Assembly (NCBI GenBank): GCA_021014325.1
Contig: CM037463.1
Location: 930,001 to 994,000 of the forward strand
DNA from: Plazaster borealis
Taxonomy: Eukaryota > Echinodermata > Asteroidea > Forcipulatida > Labidiasteridae
Direction: 5' to 3'
Length of the DNA stretch: 64,000 nt
In this document: in pieces, positions 1-11,870 of the stretch
Layout of the letters: each line of letters begins with the position of its first letter
How positions within the stretch are numbered: position 1 is the stretch's first letter
Translations under genes and position numbers: made by a program
The notes under the pieces: generated by a model
What the model saw: only the letters and a program-made list of their open reading frames with translations
What the model was told of the DNA's origin: nothing
Databases searched by the model: none

Positions 1-2
1 CC

Positions 3-3000
3 CAGCACACGTTTGAATGCACATGTGCAATTGGTTTTGAAGGCCCTCTGTGTGATGACGACATCAACGAATGTGAGTTGGATCAGGGTGTTTGCTCCGA
101 GAGAGCCGAGTGTAGGAACGACATTGGGAGCTACTCGTGTGTGTGTAAGCCTAGGTTCAAAGGAGTAGAGTGTTTGGAACCCGACTACTGCTATGACATC
201 CCGTGCTTCAATAACGGTACATGTGTTTCAATGGAAGAGACATTCAGGTAACGTTGAATAGGACTGAAGCTTTTGAAACACATGGTGGCAGCAGACATGT
301 AGGTTCACAACGTGGTCTCTTTTCTCAAACCACAACTTGGGCTCCGGCTACAGCTTAGGCCAAATTATTGTCATATTAAAAATGTGTGATTTTTGTCACA
401 AAGCGACAGAGCCGAGGTTTGAGTCAGAACCAAAGACGGGTATGAAAAGGGGCCAGTCAGAGCTGTGTATTGAGAGAGTTGCGACATGGAGGGACCAGCT
501 TTCTCCGGTCACGTGGTTGCTGGACGCCATTTTGTTCCAAAATGCAGTACAACCCAATGGGCAGACTAGTCTGGCACCCTGTATTCGCCAATGCATTTTT
601 TGGAGACAAAATGGCTTCTAATCGCAAGTTGTCGCAACTCTCTCAATATACGGCTCTGGGGCCAGTAAATATGCAGCGCCACCAAGCGTCTTCACTTAGT
701 ATCTTAATGCTCAAGCTAATTACTTTTCAGTCTCATTCTCATCAGACCATTTTAATTCCATTATAGTTGTTCGTGTAAAAAAGGCTTTACAGGCAGCCAA
801 TGTGAAACAGCGATCGAAAATGCATGCGTTCCAACCCCGTGTCTCAACAAGGGAGAGTGTGTTCTTGCAGAGGGTAACGGGGAGTACAGGTGTCTATGTC
901 CTGTACAATTCTACGGGATGAACTGTGAAATAGGCAAGTCTATTGCATTGTATATTGACAGATTTGTATTCACAATGACGTGTTCTGACGAAACATTATC
1001 ATGGATTGAGCTGAATCAGCAACTATACAAAGACAAAATCCAGATTTTTAAAGTGTATGAATATAAAGGGATAAGCCGCCATCGCCATGGTGCCGGTGTC
1101 CCAGGGAAATTTGTCCCCCGGAGACTCTGTCCCCGTACGGGAAATTAACATTGGCTGGAAGAGGAGGATTCAAAAGAGGGCGCTATCAAAAGTACACAGT
1201 TCGCCGTATGAGGGGACAGAATCTCCGGGGGAACAGAATCTCCTGCCACACCGGCTGCAGCCGCCCGTAGCCAAAGTTGTTCAATTTGGTTCTAGAACAA
1301 AAATGTTCTTAATTCAGGTCTTAGGAACATAGGCTATCCTTCTTAGGTCAATGAAGGTCCTGGAGTCCAATTGGAGACCAGAATTAGGGTAAAAAGTACT
1401 TTTCCGACTCCTGTGCTCGATTTCACAAAGAGCTAATTGATCTTAACTGCGAATCAATCTTAATTGCTGAGCATTTAAGTGTGATGTCACAATATTATTT
1501 CCTATGACAATACTGGTAACACATCTTAGGATGAATATTAGTGCTTTGTGAAATCGAGCCCAGGTCAGAGTCACTTTGACCCAGAAGTGAAATGTCTAAG
1601 GACTATGAATTGTGAATGCTACTTTTGCGAACCAATCTTAAAGGATGTGCACATCAAAAGATTGAACATTCATGTTTACAGATTTGCACATAACTTACAA
1701 GGTATAAAGATGGCAGTGGTAGTCAATTTCCCTTCAAACATTGTTGCCTGAAATGCTTTAGTTTTTGAGAAGCGAGTAAAACAATTAGGTCAAGGTTTGA
1801 TCTCGGGAGACCAAAACTTGTTTTTCAAAATCAGTGAAAAGTATTAAGTTTCTCCACTTTTTATTCATCACTACAATGACTGGGCCTTATTTCTCACAAG
1901 TTTGTTACTTCGCGTAGGCCTGTGTTGGGTCATACAAAGTGCGAATACTGCCTCTGACAACTGCCAAAGTTGTCTATGTGCTTTAAACTTGACGCCTCAA
2001 TACTTTGGGCAAAGAGCAAACCAGATGAGCTACTTACAAGGTGTTTTTGTTTTTATTTGTATTTCCTAGCACTCATTCTTGTTTTGATTCGTTTTTATTA
2101 TGTTGTCTCATTAGACGTTGAAGTTTACTCCAATGTCATTATGGTGGACGGATCGAATATTGAAACAGATGTGTTTCAAACAGACACAGAAAACCTCGTC
2201 AAGTCATCAATGGACGATGAGACTGGCCAGTACACGGCGGTAGAGGTCGTCGTTGTATCAACAGATGACTACGAATCGAAGTCGACAGGGTGAGAAAGAG
2301 AATATTTACAAAATAGAACCAACCTTTTAAGCAAAAGTTTAAGTTTCTAAATTTCTGAGGGGACAATTGTTTTTAAACCGTGGAAGATGCTCATTCTTAA
2401 AGTAACAGGCTGTTTGTTTAAAACATTCGACAAATGAACTTGAGTATAGGCATATAATATGAATTCCAAACATCAAACAAATGACCGCTTGCCAAGGTCG
2501 TGTGATCAAAATATCAAAATATCAATGTATCAATGTATCACATAGACGTGAGAGCGAGCGTTATAAAGATAATAATAATAGTGGCTTCTTATAAAATAAG
2601 TGTTAATCTTCGGTACGGACCAAGCACGGGGCCCGACTTGAGCCAAGTCTACATTTTAGGCCTACTTACTTCAAACAAGCTACTTCCACCAGTTTGGGAA
2701 ACTGAATCCAAAAAGGTCCGATTCCAAAATACTCATAACGGGATGAAAATTCAATGTAGAAACAAACTTGATTTGATTCATCTTACAGGGAACCAGTCAC
2801 GCAGGTAACCTATCTAATCATTGTGAACGGCTCTGCGTTGATGCCAACGGATGTTACTGACATGATGAAAGAGATGGATGATGACGTCATCGATGACATT
2901 ATGTCATACAGTCCATTCAAAGGAGAGGTCGCCCCAAGATCAGGAAAAGTTAGTTTAGTGGCTATTGTTTTACAAACATGTTGCACTGTTTACTTTCCTT

Positions 3001-4201
3001 AATGGATGGTGTTATTCTGAATGATGTCTTTTAAAAATGTTTCGTTAGACCAGACACCAACTCAGCTCAGCTAAAATGAGAAATATTTTTCATAAATGAA
3101 TTAATAAAGTCAAATTGAATTGTGTTTCAGACATGGGCAAGTGAATACTGGTACATCGTAATGCTTGCTTGTGTATCAGGCCTTCTACTAATGTACATAC
3201 CCGTGTATCTAGTATGCAGGTAAGGTAACCATTTCCCATGAGTATTTTTCCTTGATTCTATCATTCTTTCTCAATATTGCGAACGAAATTTATATTACTT
3301 ATTATACAAAATTCTTTCCAAATTAAAATACCCAAAGCAATTTGTTATAAATACGCTTTCAATTTTTATAAAGGCAGGCCTAATGCAAATATTTTGTTAA
3401 AATCATCATGGAAACAGAATTTAAACTTGGGACGAGGATGCTTATTTTTTAGAAACCCCATTTGCGAATATGTACGACCATTACATAGGTTTAATGATAA
3501 CATGAACTTCAGTTGGGCAAAGTTCTTATAAACGGAGGTCAATTATCGGGTTTTCTTTTTTGATTTGTTAAATTTATTTAACTTTCAAATTATTACATGG
3601 CAAAATGTTACTTTCCCAACAATAATTTTTATCACCAAAAACTACATTAAACTAAAGTATTTGAAAAACAGAATCGCTCACACGTAAAACTAACTTTGGT
3701 CCCGGAAGTTCGAATACGCGCGGGACTTGCACAGTCTATTTAGAGTAAAACCGGGTCCGAATTTGCGAATGTGACTGCGGTTTGATCGTCACATGCGCTA
3801 AATCATAGTTATAGGCCCATATAGAAACACCCTTATAGCAACAGCCGTAACCGTATCTGTAGCAACCAATTCAGACAGTGTCTAAAATTCCATACATTTC
3901 AACTTTGACCCAAGCTCCACACACTGACCAGTCACAGTTGCGAACGCGCGGCCATCATAAAGCTTCCTGTCATTTGGAAAACTGTGTCTTTTGTGTGTAT
4001 CGCGGGACAGATCATCAAGACGCATTTGTTGTACAATACACATTAATCTGAAAAAGTACCTTTTTTTACAGGGCAAAGAAACGAAAGCAGAAGGTTGATG
4101 TTGCCAATGAGGAAGGTAACACATATAAAATGGAGGCATGGGAAGAAGAAAGTAACCCGGGCTATGAACAAATTGATGAAACACCGGAAGAAACCATCTA
4201 G
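3..4201 (+). CDS. EGF-repeat single-pass membrane protein, 3' end (partial)
   Basis: Six exons join in frame: 3-247, 767-933, 2115-2289, 2789-2948, 3131-3219 and 4072-4201, ending in TAG. The gene continues upstream of the window. The first two exons encode cysteine-rich EGF-like repeats, one starting DINEC as in calcium-binding EGF domains. Exons three and four encode about 110 residues without cysteines, with alternating strand and helix character; a SEA-like fold is my inference. Exon five holds the membrane helix (WYIVMLACVSGLLLMYIPVY). The tail begins with a basic stop-transfer stretch (RAKKRKQK) and continues acidic, with NPGY close to the C-terminus. Cell-surface adhesion or receptor function is plausible for this architecture, but I do not recognise a specific ortholog. 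The second intron uses a GC donor (AG|GCAAGT at 934). All other splice sites are GT-AG. Confidence 0.85.
468..649. mobile_element. MITE with ~20-bp inverted ends in EGF-gene intron
   Basis: The ends read TATTGAGAGAGTTGCGACA and its near inverse complement. The interior carries no coding potential I can support. It lies in the first intron of the EGF-repeat gene, just after a remnant (about 315-425) of another inverted-repeat family that recurs at 49544 and 50309. Confidence 0.6.
1416..1562. mobile_element. MITE, CTCGATTTCACAAAG family, copy 1
   Basis: This ~147-bp element starts with CTCGATTTCACAAAG and ends with its inverse complement CTTTGTGAAATCGAG. Related copies lie at 25252-25402 and 9699-9842. 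It sits in the GC-AG intron of the EGF-repeat gene. Confidence 0.65.
1638..1960. mobile_element. Degenerate TTAA-flanked MITE remnant
   Basis: It starts at a TTAA followed by AAGG and shares internal blocks with the element at 44111-44463, such as a segment reading CACATAACTTACA and a downstream GAGTAAAACAAT. The right end is decayed, so the boundary is approximate. Confidence 0.4.
3270..3900. repeat. Dispersed ~600-bp repeat, copy 1
   Basis: The stretch aligns by eye with 45770-46440, sharing ACTTGGGACGAGGATGC, CTACATTAAACTAAA and GGTCCCGGAAGTT. A third fragment follows the assembly gap at 60501. I see no coding potential. It fills most of the last intron of the EGF-repeat gene. Confidence 0.55.
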
Positions 4202-4401
4202 GGGCGGCAGAAGCGATCACCACTTAAAAGAAACTGCACTCAAAAGGAAACATCAAATGGGTGAAACAGCTTTAATATAATAATAATATTATTATTATTA
4301 ACACTAAGTTATTACATAGTGCACATATTCTAGTAGCTAGATCGAGGCACTTTACCACATCATCATTCCTATTCAACAGGCATATTACTTGCACCATTCC
4401 T

Positions 4402-5180
4402 CAAACTTTCGGGTTGTTCTAAAACCCCCTCGACCCCCTCGACCCCCACGACCCACGACCCACGACCCCCTCGACCCCCTCGACTTATGCTCGCAGTTCA
4501 TTTTACATTGCCACGCATATCTCTTGGCCGACCATAGCCTGAATAATTATTATTATCCCAACTGGGAACTTGTGTTTACCGCCTGAGTACGATTACGGCC
4601 AACTCATTACGTGATGATCCTACCAATCCATACAGTAACCATACACATGATGCAGCGATGTTTCCCCTTTCCATGCTAGCAGAAAAATTGCAGCATCTGT
4701 TTGCTGCCGCATCCTATAATTAAAGCATTAAAAAAACGTAGGAGCCAGACTATAGTAGAATTCCCGTATAGCTTTACATTACCCGCATGCCTTTGGTTTT
4801 GCCGTCGCGCTTTTGGTTTTGCCATAGTCCTTACTCTATGGTTTTGCCGTTTCGCTTTTGGTTTTGCCGTGGCGCTTTTGGTTTTGCCGTGGCGCTTTTG
4901 ATTTTGCCTTGGCTCTTTTGGTGAAAGTACTTCATATTAAGTAAAATAATTAATACAAAGGCAAAAAGTGGTCGTCGGAAGTCGCGTCGCCTGCTAGCTC
5001 TGGATCGCACGCTGTTAATTCTTAATCGGGGACTTCATTCTTACTCGGCCGTAAAGTGATGTTTTATGAATTCGGATTTGGGACACGTTTCGAATATGGG
5101 GCGGACGTCGAGGGGTCGAGGGGTCGTGGGTCGTGGGGATCGAGGGGGTCGAGGGGGTTTTAGAACAACCCCAAACTTTC
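4402..5180. mobile_element. 761-bp non-autonomous DNA transposon with 9-bp TSD
   Basis: The element spans 4411-5171. Its ends are inverse complements for about 60-70 bp, starting GGGTTGTTCTAAAACC, followed by short C-rich units related to CCCCCTCGAC. The 9-bp sequence CAAACTTTC occurs directly on both sides (4402-4410 and 5172-5180), which is a target-site duplication. The interior holds an irregular tandem array of units like CGCTTTTGGTTTTGCC (about 4793-4920) and no transposase. A 9-bp duplication fits Mutator-like or Merlin-type elements; the superfamily is not settled. Confidence 0.82.
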
Positions 5181-5296
5181 CCATCACCCGAGAGAGCATC
5201 AACCGCTTAAATTAACGCTAAGGGGTTAACCGAACACAATACTGTCTCAGCCCTCTCCAGTTTCCATTTATACACCTAGATTAAGAGAGGTAATTA

Positions 5297-5412
5297 TGGT
5301 GCCTTGCTTAATGACATAAGCGTCATGACCGGGATCGAACCGACACTCTGTGATTCGGCCAGTGACAAAACTTGAGACCGGGGTCTAGACCTCTTGGCCA
5401 AGACACGCGTCA
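5297..5412 (-). mobile_element. tRNA-derived SINE head
   Basis: Read on the minus strand it carries an A-box-like TTGGCCAAGAGGTC and a B box GGTTCGATCCCGG at tRNA-like spacing. The stems do not form a complete tRNA, so I call it a SINE head and not a tRNA gene. Confidence 0.6.
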
Positions 5413-5486
5413 CATGTCTCAATGGTAGATGGTTCCAAGCTCAAACAAAAAGATATACCATGAGTATTATCTCACTTGTACATGAC

Positions 5487-5880
5487 TTAAAGGAATTGTA
5501 TACGTTTGGTAATTGGAACCCACTGTTTGTTTCAATCCTGTATAGTTGTAGATATATACCATAAAACTAACCTGTGAAAATTTCATTTCAAAAGGTGATA
5601 GCGTTTTTGAGATATTGCCGATCTGGAGCAGTTATGTCCACGCAGGAAGAATAATCTGCAATTGGAATACACAATCTTTAAAACGTTACTGTCAGTAACG
5701 CTTCTCAGATTCAAATATTTGGGGATAAAAAGTGATATCTTTTTTCCATAACCGCAGTACTTCTAAGTGAAAAGTTTCTAAAAATGCATTATACTATCCA
5801 AAGCTGCTGTACTTCTTACTAAGTAAGTTTTTATTGCCATTAATTTTCAGAGTCATTACCAAACGTATACAGACCCTTTA
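5487..5880. mobile_element. TTAA-type MITE, copy paired with 52427
   Basis: It begins with TTAA followed by AGGAATTGTATACGTTTGG and ends with CCAAACGTATACAGACCC. The interior matches 52427-52763 in inverse orientation, including the blocks around GCGTTACTG and TTTTGAGATATTGCCG. Confidence 0.65.
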
Positions 5881-6930
5881 GTATACAATTTACCTATCTA
5901 CTGTAAGTTTTTAGTTGTCGGCAACGCAGTTGTCTTTATCTTTCAAATTATTTAATACATGTGGATGTATGAATTTGATACCATGTCGAAGACAGAATAA
6001 ACATTGTATAGGCCTATACATATTAAACAAAATCGAAGAGTATTTATAAACTATTCACAGAAATAACGTTTTTACTGAAGTTTTGTAACGAATGTTTGAA
6101 CAAATTATTGGCAAAATATTCTGCGGGTGACGTATTTTAACATTATTGACTTTACCTGCGGCCTGTAATACCGGTTTTTTAAATGTATCCAGCGCTACAG
6201 TATTTTTGAGTTTAAAAACAAGAGCTCCCCATCTTTTCCTCAAAACCCTTGGTAATTTTTGGTTTAAAAAATCTAGATTTTAGGTTTAATGTACGATACC
6301 TCTGTTTTTGAGAACAATTACCAGACAGGAAAGGGGGCGCTCTTCCAACAACATCCTACGACTTCATAAAAAGGATATGATTCTTCATTGGTTCTTGGAA
6401 TAGTACGTTCATTTCTATCCTCTGGTTTTCAATAAACTAGCCTGTTCAAATATCATCAAACTAATTAAGTACCGTAGATGTTGAACGTTCTCGGACGTTT
6501 AAATTTTTTATTTTCGGTAAACGGAAAATATTCAAAACTATGAGTGTTGAGGGATCATAGTCTCGCATGACTTAGTTTCAAAAGGGTAACATTTTCCAGG
6601 ACTGGTATATCAAGTAAATGAAAGGTAAAATGTCACATTGAAAAAAGTTTGTAAGTTTTACACAAATTGAACACTATTAATTGTCTATATTTACCTTTGA
6701 TTGATCTTTAAGTTATTCGTCGCCTGCATACTAATAATGCGAAATTTGTCTTTGAATTATAGGTCATGGTGAAAAATGTAAATTTTAAAAATAAATTATC
6801 AACTTTTTTGTCAACGTTTGACGTCAACGTTTGACTCTCCTTCCAATGATGTGATAGTTTATACAGATCTAACCTTCCCCATTGTTTTAAGGGGTTGTGT
6901 TTAGATTCATAATTTAAAAAAACCCAAATT
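5881..6930. other. AT-rich intergenic DNA
   Basis: No exon, RNA gene or bounded repeat could be supported here. Part of it may be the 3' UTR of the minus-strand gene that ends at 6931. Confidence 0.5.
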
Positions 6931-8205
6931 TTACCGTGCAAAAACTTCTCTTATATCCATTTCCTCATCGGCCGCTCTCAGGTATGAACATTTAGACAGG
7001 TTTTTAGTCAGTTCATCGACGTCAACAGATTTATGATCCTTCCAGTTATGATATTTTACCGATGACGTGAAAGCCGTTGACACCCTATTTTCTGGTAATT
7101 CTGTTTCTTTCGGCTTGTCCAATGATGTATCTTGCTGGGATTCGGTTGTTGTGGTCGGTTTCCTCGAATTTATTCTCAGCTCTAACCAAGCCGATTTCCT
7201 CGGCCGAAGACGCAAGACCCTTCCGCCAGGAACATCCGACTGCTTGTCGAAACTTGCCACGGACGATTTGGCTCTCTGCTGCAGCGCCAACTTTGGAGGC
7301 AGGGATTTTGTGAACAAGTCCGATATGCTGATTTGATTCGATTTGGGCGCTAGATCTTCTCTTTCTTGTGTTTTCATTGTGAGAACACCGAGTGCCGCCA
7401 TCTTGAATGATGGTTTAGATGATGAGTTCTGTTTAGAGCTGTCTGTATTTACAGCACGAACTGAATCCAAACGATTGGACGAGGTTTTACTTTTAAATCC
7501 CCTCGCACTAAATGAATAACCACCAGTCTGTTGATGAGTACCGTAACCCATCAGTCTTGGGCCCCTTCCACTGTTTCTTAAAGTTTTACTCGGTGGAAAG
7601 CTAATCTCAGTGAGTCTCTGGAATTCATTTAATGTCTTGGGCTGGACTAGATAATCCACTTCATCTCCAGAGAGACGTCTGAGTTGTGGAATAGTCCGAG
7701 GAGATCGCTCCGGGATGCTTAGCTTTAGATGCTCTGGTGATGCCGCCACAATGGCGTTACGGCGGGATGAATTGGTCGGCAGTGTTCCACTCTTGCTTCT
7801 GGGTTTGGATAACTCCACCAATCTCTCAGCAGACAGTAAGCCCCGTCGAGCTATCCTCGCGCGTGACCCCTCACTTGCTTTCTTAGAGTTCGGATCTTCG
7901 TCATCCCCATCTTCTTCAGCTTTCTTTAAAACACCTGAATCCCGTCTTTCCTTGGTGTGAAGACTATCATGTAAATCTGTTATCGGGTCACCGTTGCCGG
8001 ATACAGTTTGGCGAAAGTCATAAGCCTGACGCAGAGATTTTATCTTCTCTTCAAGGCGAGCTTTTTCCCGTCGAATCAATTCCTGTGCGAAGGAGTGATC
8101 GAGAAAACGAACTCGTTTTTTGGTTTGGGGGCTTTGGTTGCCGGTTGTGGTCCTGAAGTTATCAGCAGAATTCACGAGCCTTCTCTGTTTCATCATTGTG
8201 GTCAT
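6931..8205 (-). CDS. Intronless ORF, 424 aa, unknown, RVxF motif
   Basis: An uninterrupted frame of 424 codons ends in TAA at 6931-6933. The first in-frame ATG is at 8205-8203; nine codons further up the frame is open from a GTG, and just above that is a TGA, so translation most likely begins at 8205 unless an upstream exon is spliced in. The protein is polar, rich in Ser, Arg and Lys, and probably mostly disordered. Near the N-terminus TKKRVRFLD (residues 28-36) contains RVRF, which matches the RVxF docking motif for protein phosphatase 1, followed by a charged helix (about 38-62) that may be a coiled coil. There is no signal peptide, membrane segment or catalytic motif. I do not recognise the family. 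The length of the open frame in AT-rich DNA and its biased composition argue that it is real. Confidence 0.65.
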   Translation of the reverse strand: MTTMMKQRRLVNSADNFRTTTGNQSPQTKKRVRFLDHSFAQELIRREKARLEEKIKSLRQAYDFRQTVSGNGDPITDLHDSLHTKERRDSGVLKKAEEDGDDEDPNSKKASEGSRARIARRGLLSAERLVELSKPRSKSGTLPTNSSRRNAIVAASPEHLKLSIPERSPRTIPQLRRLSGDEVDYLVQPKTLNEFQRLTEISFPPSKTLRNSGRGPRLMGYGTHQQTGGYSFSARGFKSKTSSNRLDSVRAVNTDSSKQNSSSKPSFKMAALGVLTMKTQEREDLAPKSNQISISDLFTKSLPPKLALQQRAKSSVASFDKQSDVPGGRVLRLRPRKSAWLELRINSRKPTTTTESQQDTSLDKPKETELPENRVSTAFTSSVKYHNWKDHKSVDVDELTKNLSKCSYLRAADEEMDIREVFAR

Positions 8206-9646
8206 AAGAACTGCTAAGTGGTATCCATTCACTACCAGTCACTTAGTTCCATTGCAAACTTTTCCTAATCATGTTTTGTATTTTGGAAACTATACAACTC
8301 CTTCAGCTCGATGGATGTTCATCCCGTTCTGATCTCATCTATCATCACCGAGCATGAATTGGGCTCCAGCATCTTGTTATCACAAAAGAAGTCTGTCACC
8401 AAGTACGGAGTGTGCCAATTTGTGACTGGGCGATACTAGCCCCCCATCACCCGTAACAGAAATCCTTGGGAGCATGTAAATAAACCCTTTCACCCTAATA
8501 AACATCACCAGAAATACTTAGGTAAAGTAGTGCCATAAAAACAAAGCTACCACGGTATTGATTCGTTTCGTCTCAAGCTATGAATGTATGACAAGTAGGA
8601 AGAGAAAACATTCAAGTTAGTGTCCAGGCCGTTATACAAACAAACTCACTTATAAGAGTTTTGCGTTGTTCGCATTGTTTGCGTAGGTAATGAGGCCGTT
8701 TTTAGACAAGTGTCAACACAACTAAAACGATCACAATGATTACAGAATGGAACACCACTGAGTACAAGCTGAATCTCGAGGGGCAACTTGTTGTACAAGT
8801 AAACTTTCAAATGTTTGCAGGCTGTCGTGGGGCTCCGTCATTGTTCTCAATTCAAAGACCAAGGATCGGATATCACTGGCACCAAATCTTGGTTTACTTT
8901 CTGGGAAATTTAAGGAATACCTTGTTTGTCATTTGATTCTTAACATAATAATAATACCACACAAACAAGTTTTTAAATTTAGCACGGCACGACTTTTACA
9001 AAATGACCAATCGCACGTTACATAGTGGTGAAACCACAAAGACCTCCATCTTTCATATTTACGTTCAAAATGAACATCTTTTAATTCTCATGATAAAACA
9101 CTTTATTTTATTAATTTGTTTAAACTGTACTGAGTATTATAACATGTATAAGCCCAATTAGTCTATTCACTTTATAGAAAGAACACAAAATGAAACAATG
9201 TTAAACCTTTCAGAATACATCAAGGAAGTTTAGAAAATAGTACAACTAATCGACTCCCCAGTATTTTATCATCCATTTTCTGTTTTCCTGTAATTTTCTT
9301 TCCACTTAAACTCAATTTGGCTGAAATTGAAAAAATATATAATTCACTCCTCACCAATTGCCTTGTCTTAATTACATACCTTACTTGTGGTTGTTTATTT
9401 ACTTCTAAACGCCCAATAAACATGTCAATCTGAATAACTATAATAAGTACTTTATTTACACCAATTGTAAAAAATATGTGGCTATGTGAATAAAATTGAA
9501 ATTTAATCAGTGATTGCAAGAAGACGAGTAAAACGTTCACTTTGAATAATCCCAGCACACATCAAAGGTGCATCATAATGATGTGCACTAAAGTGACTGA
9601 AATTATTATTGAACTTTCAGCTCATAAAATATGCAAACTGATCCTT

Positions 9647-9977
9647 CACTCTAAAAACTCTCGAGTCAGATTTGACCTGGATCCGGATCCCAGGGGACCT
9701 GGGGTCGATTTCACAAAACTCTTCCTAACTTAGGATTAGTCTTAGGCAATGCTAAGAGATAGGACTAGTCTTAAGTACTGGTCCTAACTTAGGACTAGTC
9801 CTATCTCTTAGTTGGGAACAGTTTTGTGAAATTGACCCCAGCCTGGTCCATTTCTGGGTTAGGCTGACCAGGAAACTGCTGACAAAAATTGGATTCCGAG
9901 TCACACAGACCAGAAATGGGTCAGGCCCCACGTGACCCGGAACAAGGTCAATTCTGACCAGGTAGTTTTAAGGGTGT
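9647..9977. mobile_element. Nested MITEs
   Basis: The outer element has imperfect inverted ends (ACTCTAAAAACTC and its counterpart near AGTTTTAAGGGT, with GTCAGATTTGACC mirrored by GGTCAATTCTGACC). Inside it, about 9699-9842, lies a second palindromic element starting GGGTCGATTTCACAAA and ending TTTGTGAAATTGACCCC, with internal repeats of CCTAACTTAGGA type. Confidence 0.55.
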
Positions 9978-11746
9978 ACTCATATGCTATCAAACATTTG
10001 TAATGTACATGCAGACAACTTCTAAATGACCTACATGTCCTTTAATCAAATATATCGAAAACTCTGGGTCACAACCCAAATATGGATCACGACCCAAACC
10101 CAAAAGTGGGTCACGAAAAAGAATCAGGTGGATCGCCAAATTGGTCAAGGGCTAAAATTGATCGTTAACGCTTTTGATCGTTCCGTCAGCAACAAAGATT
10201 GCCTCACAATCGATCTATCATCAAAAACATGGTATTTTTCCTTAACTTTTACTATCAGTTTAATGCTATTATTCATGGAATAAATATATATAAGTATATA
10301 AAAGAAGTTCTTCAATAAATAACTGACTCATATTAATTAAGATTAGCTTGTTTGTTTGACATTACCTCTGCAGCAGTGGGTTCAATCGGCCGGCGATCGG
10401 CGGGTGGGTTGCGGTCGAGTGCCTGAAATTTTCATGCGGTCGCCGGCCTAAAAGTTTGCGGACCGCTGTTTCATAGATACGAGCATTTTCTCTTGGCAGA
10501 ACTCTTCATGTTCACATGATGCAAAGTCTACTGAACCAGTTTGATTCTTGAGTTGCAGCTCGGTTTATTTCCCCCAAAAAAATTAATTCTCGAATTCCAC
10601 CAATTTAAAACGATAGCGTTAGCTTCACACCATTGGCAACTTTTTTCACTTAATCAGGAGGATATTTATCTGAACTGATTTGCATATTTGAAGCATGAGT
10701 CCTCTTTGGAGTCTAAGCTAGTTGAAGACAATTATGTAAATTTATGCAAAACTGTACAGCAACAAATCTAATTGATTAAACACTGAGTGATTGGCATAAT
10801 GATCAACTGTTCAAAAAGTCCGTAAGGCAACCATATGTAAACTTTGTTGCACTTTCATTTAGCTATTTTATTTTATTAATACTTATCAATTTGTTTGTTT
10901 AAGGGGGTTTGTGTTTTTTTCATGCCAGTATAATATTTACCAGTTTAACCATTACAAATTCTGCAATGATAAACGCAAACAATGGTAAATATTGAGGTAA
11001 ATAAAATAATGTTGAAAGACAAGTAAACATTACACTTAGATAACTTCAGTACTAGTATTAGAATTGAAAACAACAAATATTTGGATTTTCTGTTCACAAA
11101 AGCAATTTTGATCTATGCCTGAAACACAGCATTTACATTTATATTCTATCTTAATAATTGAGTTAAGATCGTACATCAAAAATGGCGCAAATATCACATA
11201 TAAAATAACCATTAAATTATAATACAGTGAAGATATAAAACATTTGTTATAATTTGTTAAATCTATTTACAGCTCAAAATTAAGATCAGCCGATATCATT
11301 TTGATTGTTCTGAAACATTCATATTGACGCTGATGATGGCACATAGACTCATGCACATACCTAACCTCACACTAACCCTAACCCCCTTCAGTCCTAGCAA
11401 CAAACTTAGTTAGTTCATGATAATAAATTTGTTAAACGAAAATTATGAGAAAAATAGTGGCTAATTTTTTCCAAATTCTCTTTAATAAAAAAAACCCCAA
11501 CTATCATCCTAAAAGACCAATAATTGGTTGAATGACATAAATACAATGATAGTGATTACTAATCATTGATTATTTATTACTAATTATTGATTAGGATGAT
11601 GACAATGATTTGGACCGAGTTTGTTCCAACTTATCGACTAATTTTGTCACCGAGCTTGTCATAATGTCATCATGTGATACCACTAACCTCATGACCTCTC
11701 AAATACTACATTAATCCTAACCCTCCCCAACCCTCTTGTCACTATG

Positions 11747-11870
11747 GTCAAGTGGTTAGACTACAGGACTTGCAATCACAAGGTTGTGGGTTCGAATCCA
11801 GCAAAGCTAACCACTGATTTAACAATGACTAGAATAAGTATTGTCGTCTAGTTACTGAATCCCAATTTAT
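11747..11870 (+). mobile_element. tRNA-derived SINE
   Basis: A tRNA-like head with A box TGGTCAAGTGGTTA and B box GGTTCGAATCC is followed by a non-tRNA body. The acceptor stem does not pair convincingly, which speaks against a functional tRNA. Confidence 0.6.

Noticed and set aside
4701..4901. Short frame rich in LWFCR/FGFA
   Set aside because: It is the translation of the internal tandem repeat of the transposon at 4411-5171.
9220..9558. Minus-strand frame of 112 codons
   Set aside because: AT-rich hydrophobic composition without domain similarity or splice context; most likely chance.
11747..11830. tRNA gene
   Set aside because: A and B boxes are good, but acceptor and anticodon stems do not pair and a non-tRNA body follows; same verdict for 5297, 16418, 30286, 32272, 35186, 38355 and 48450.
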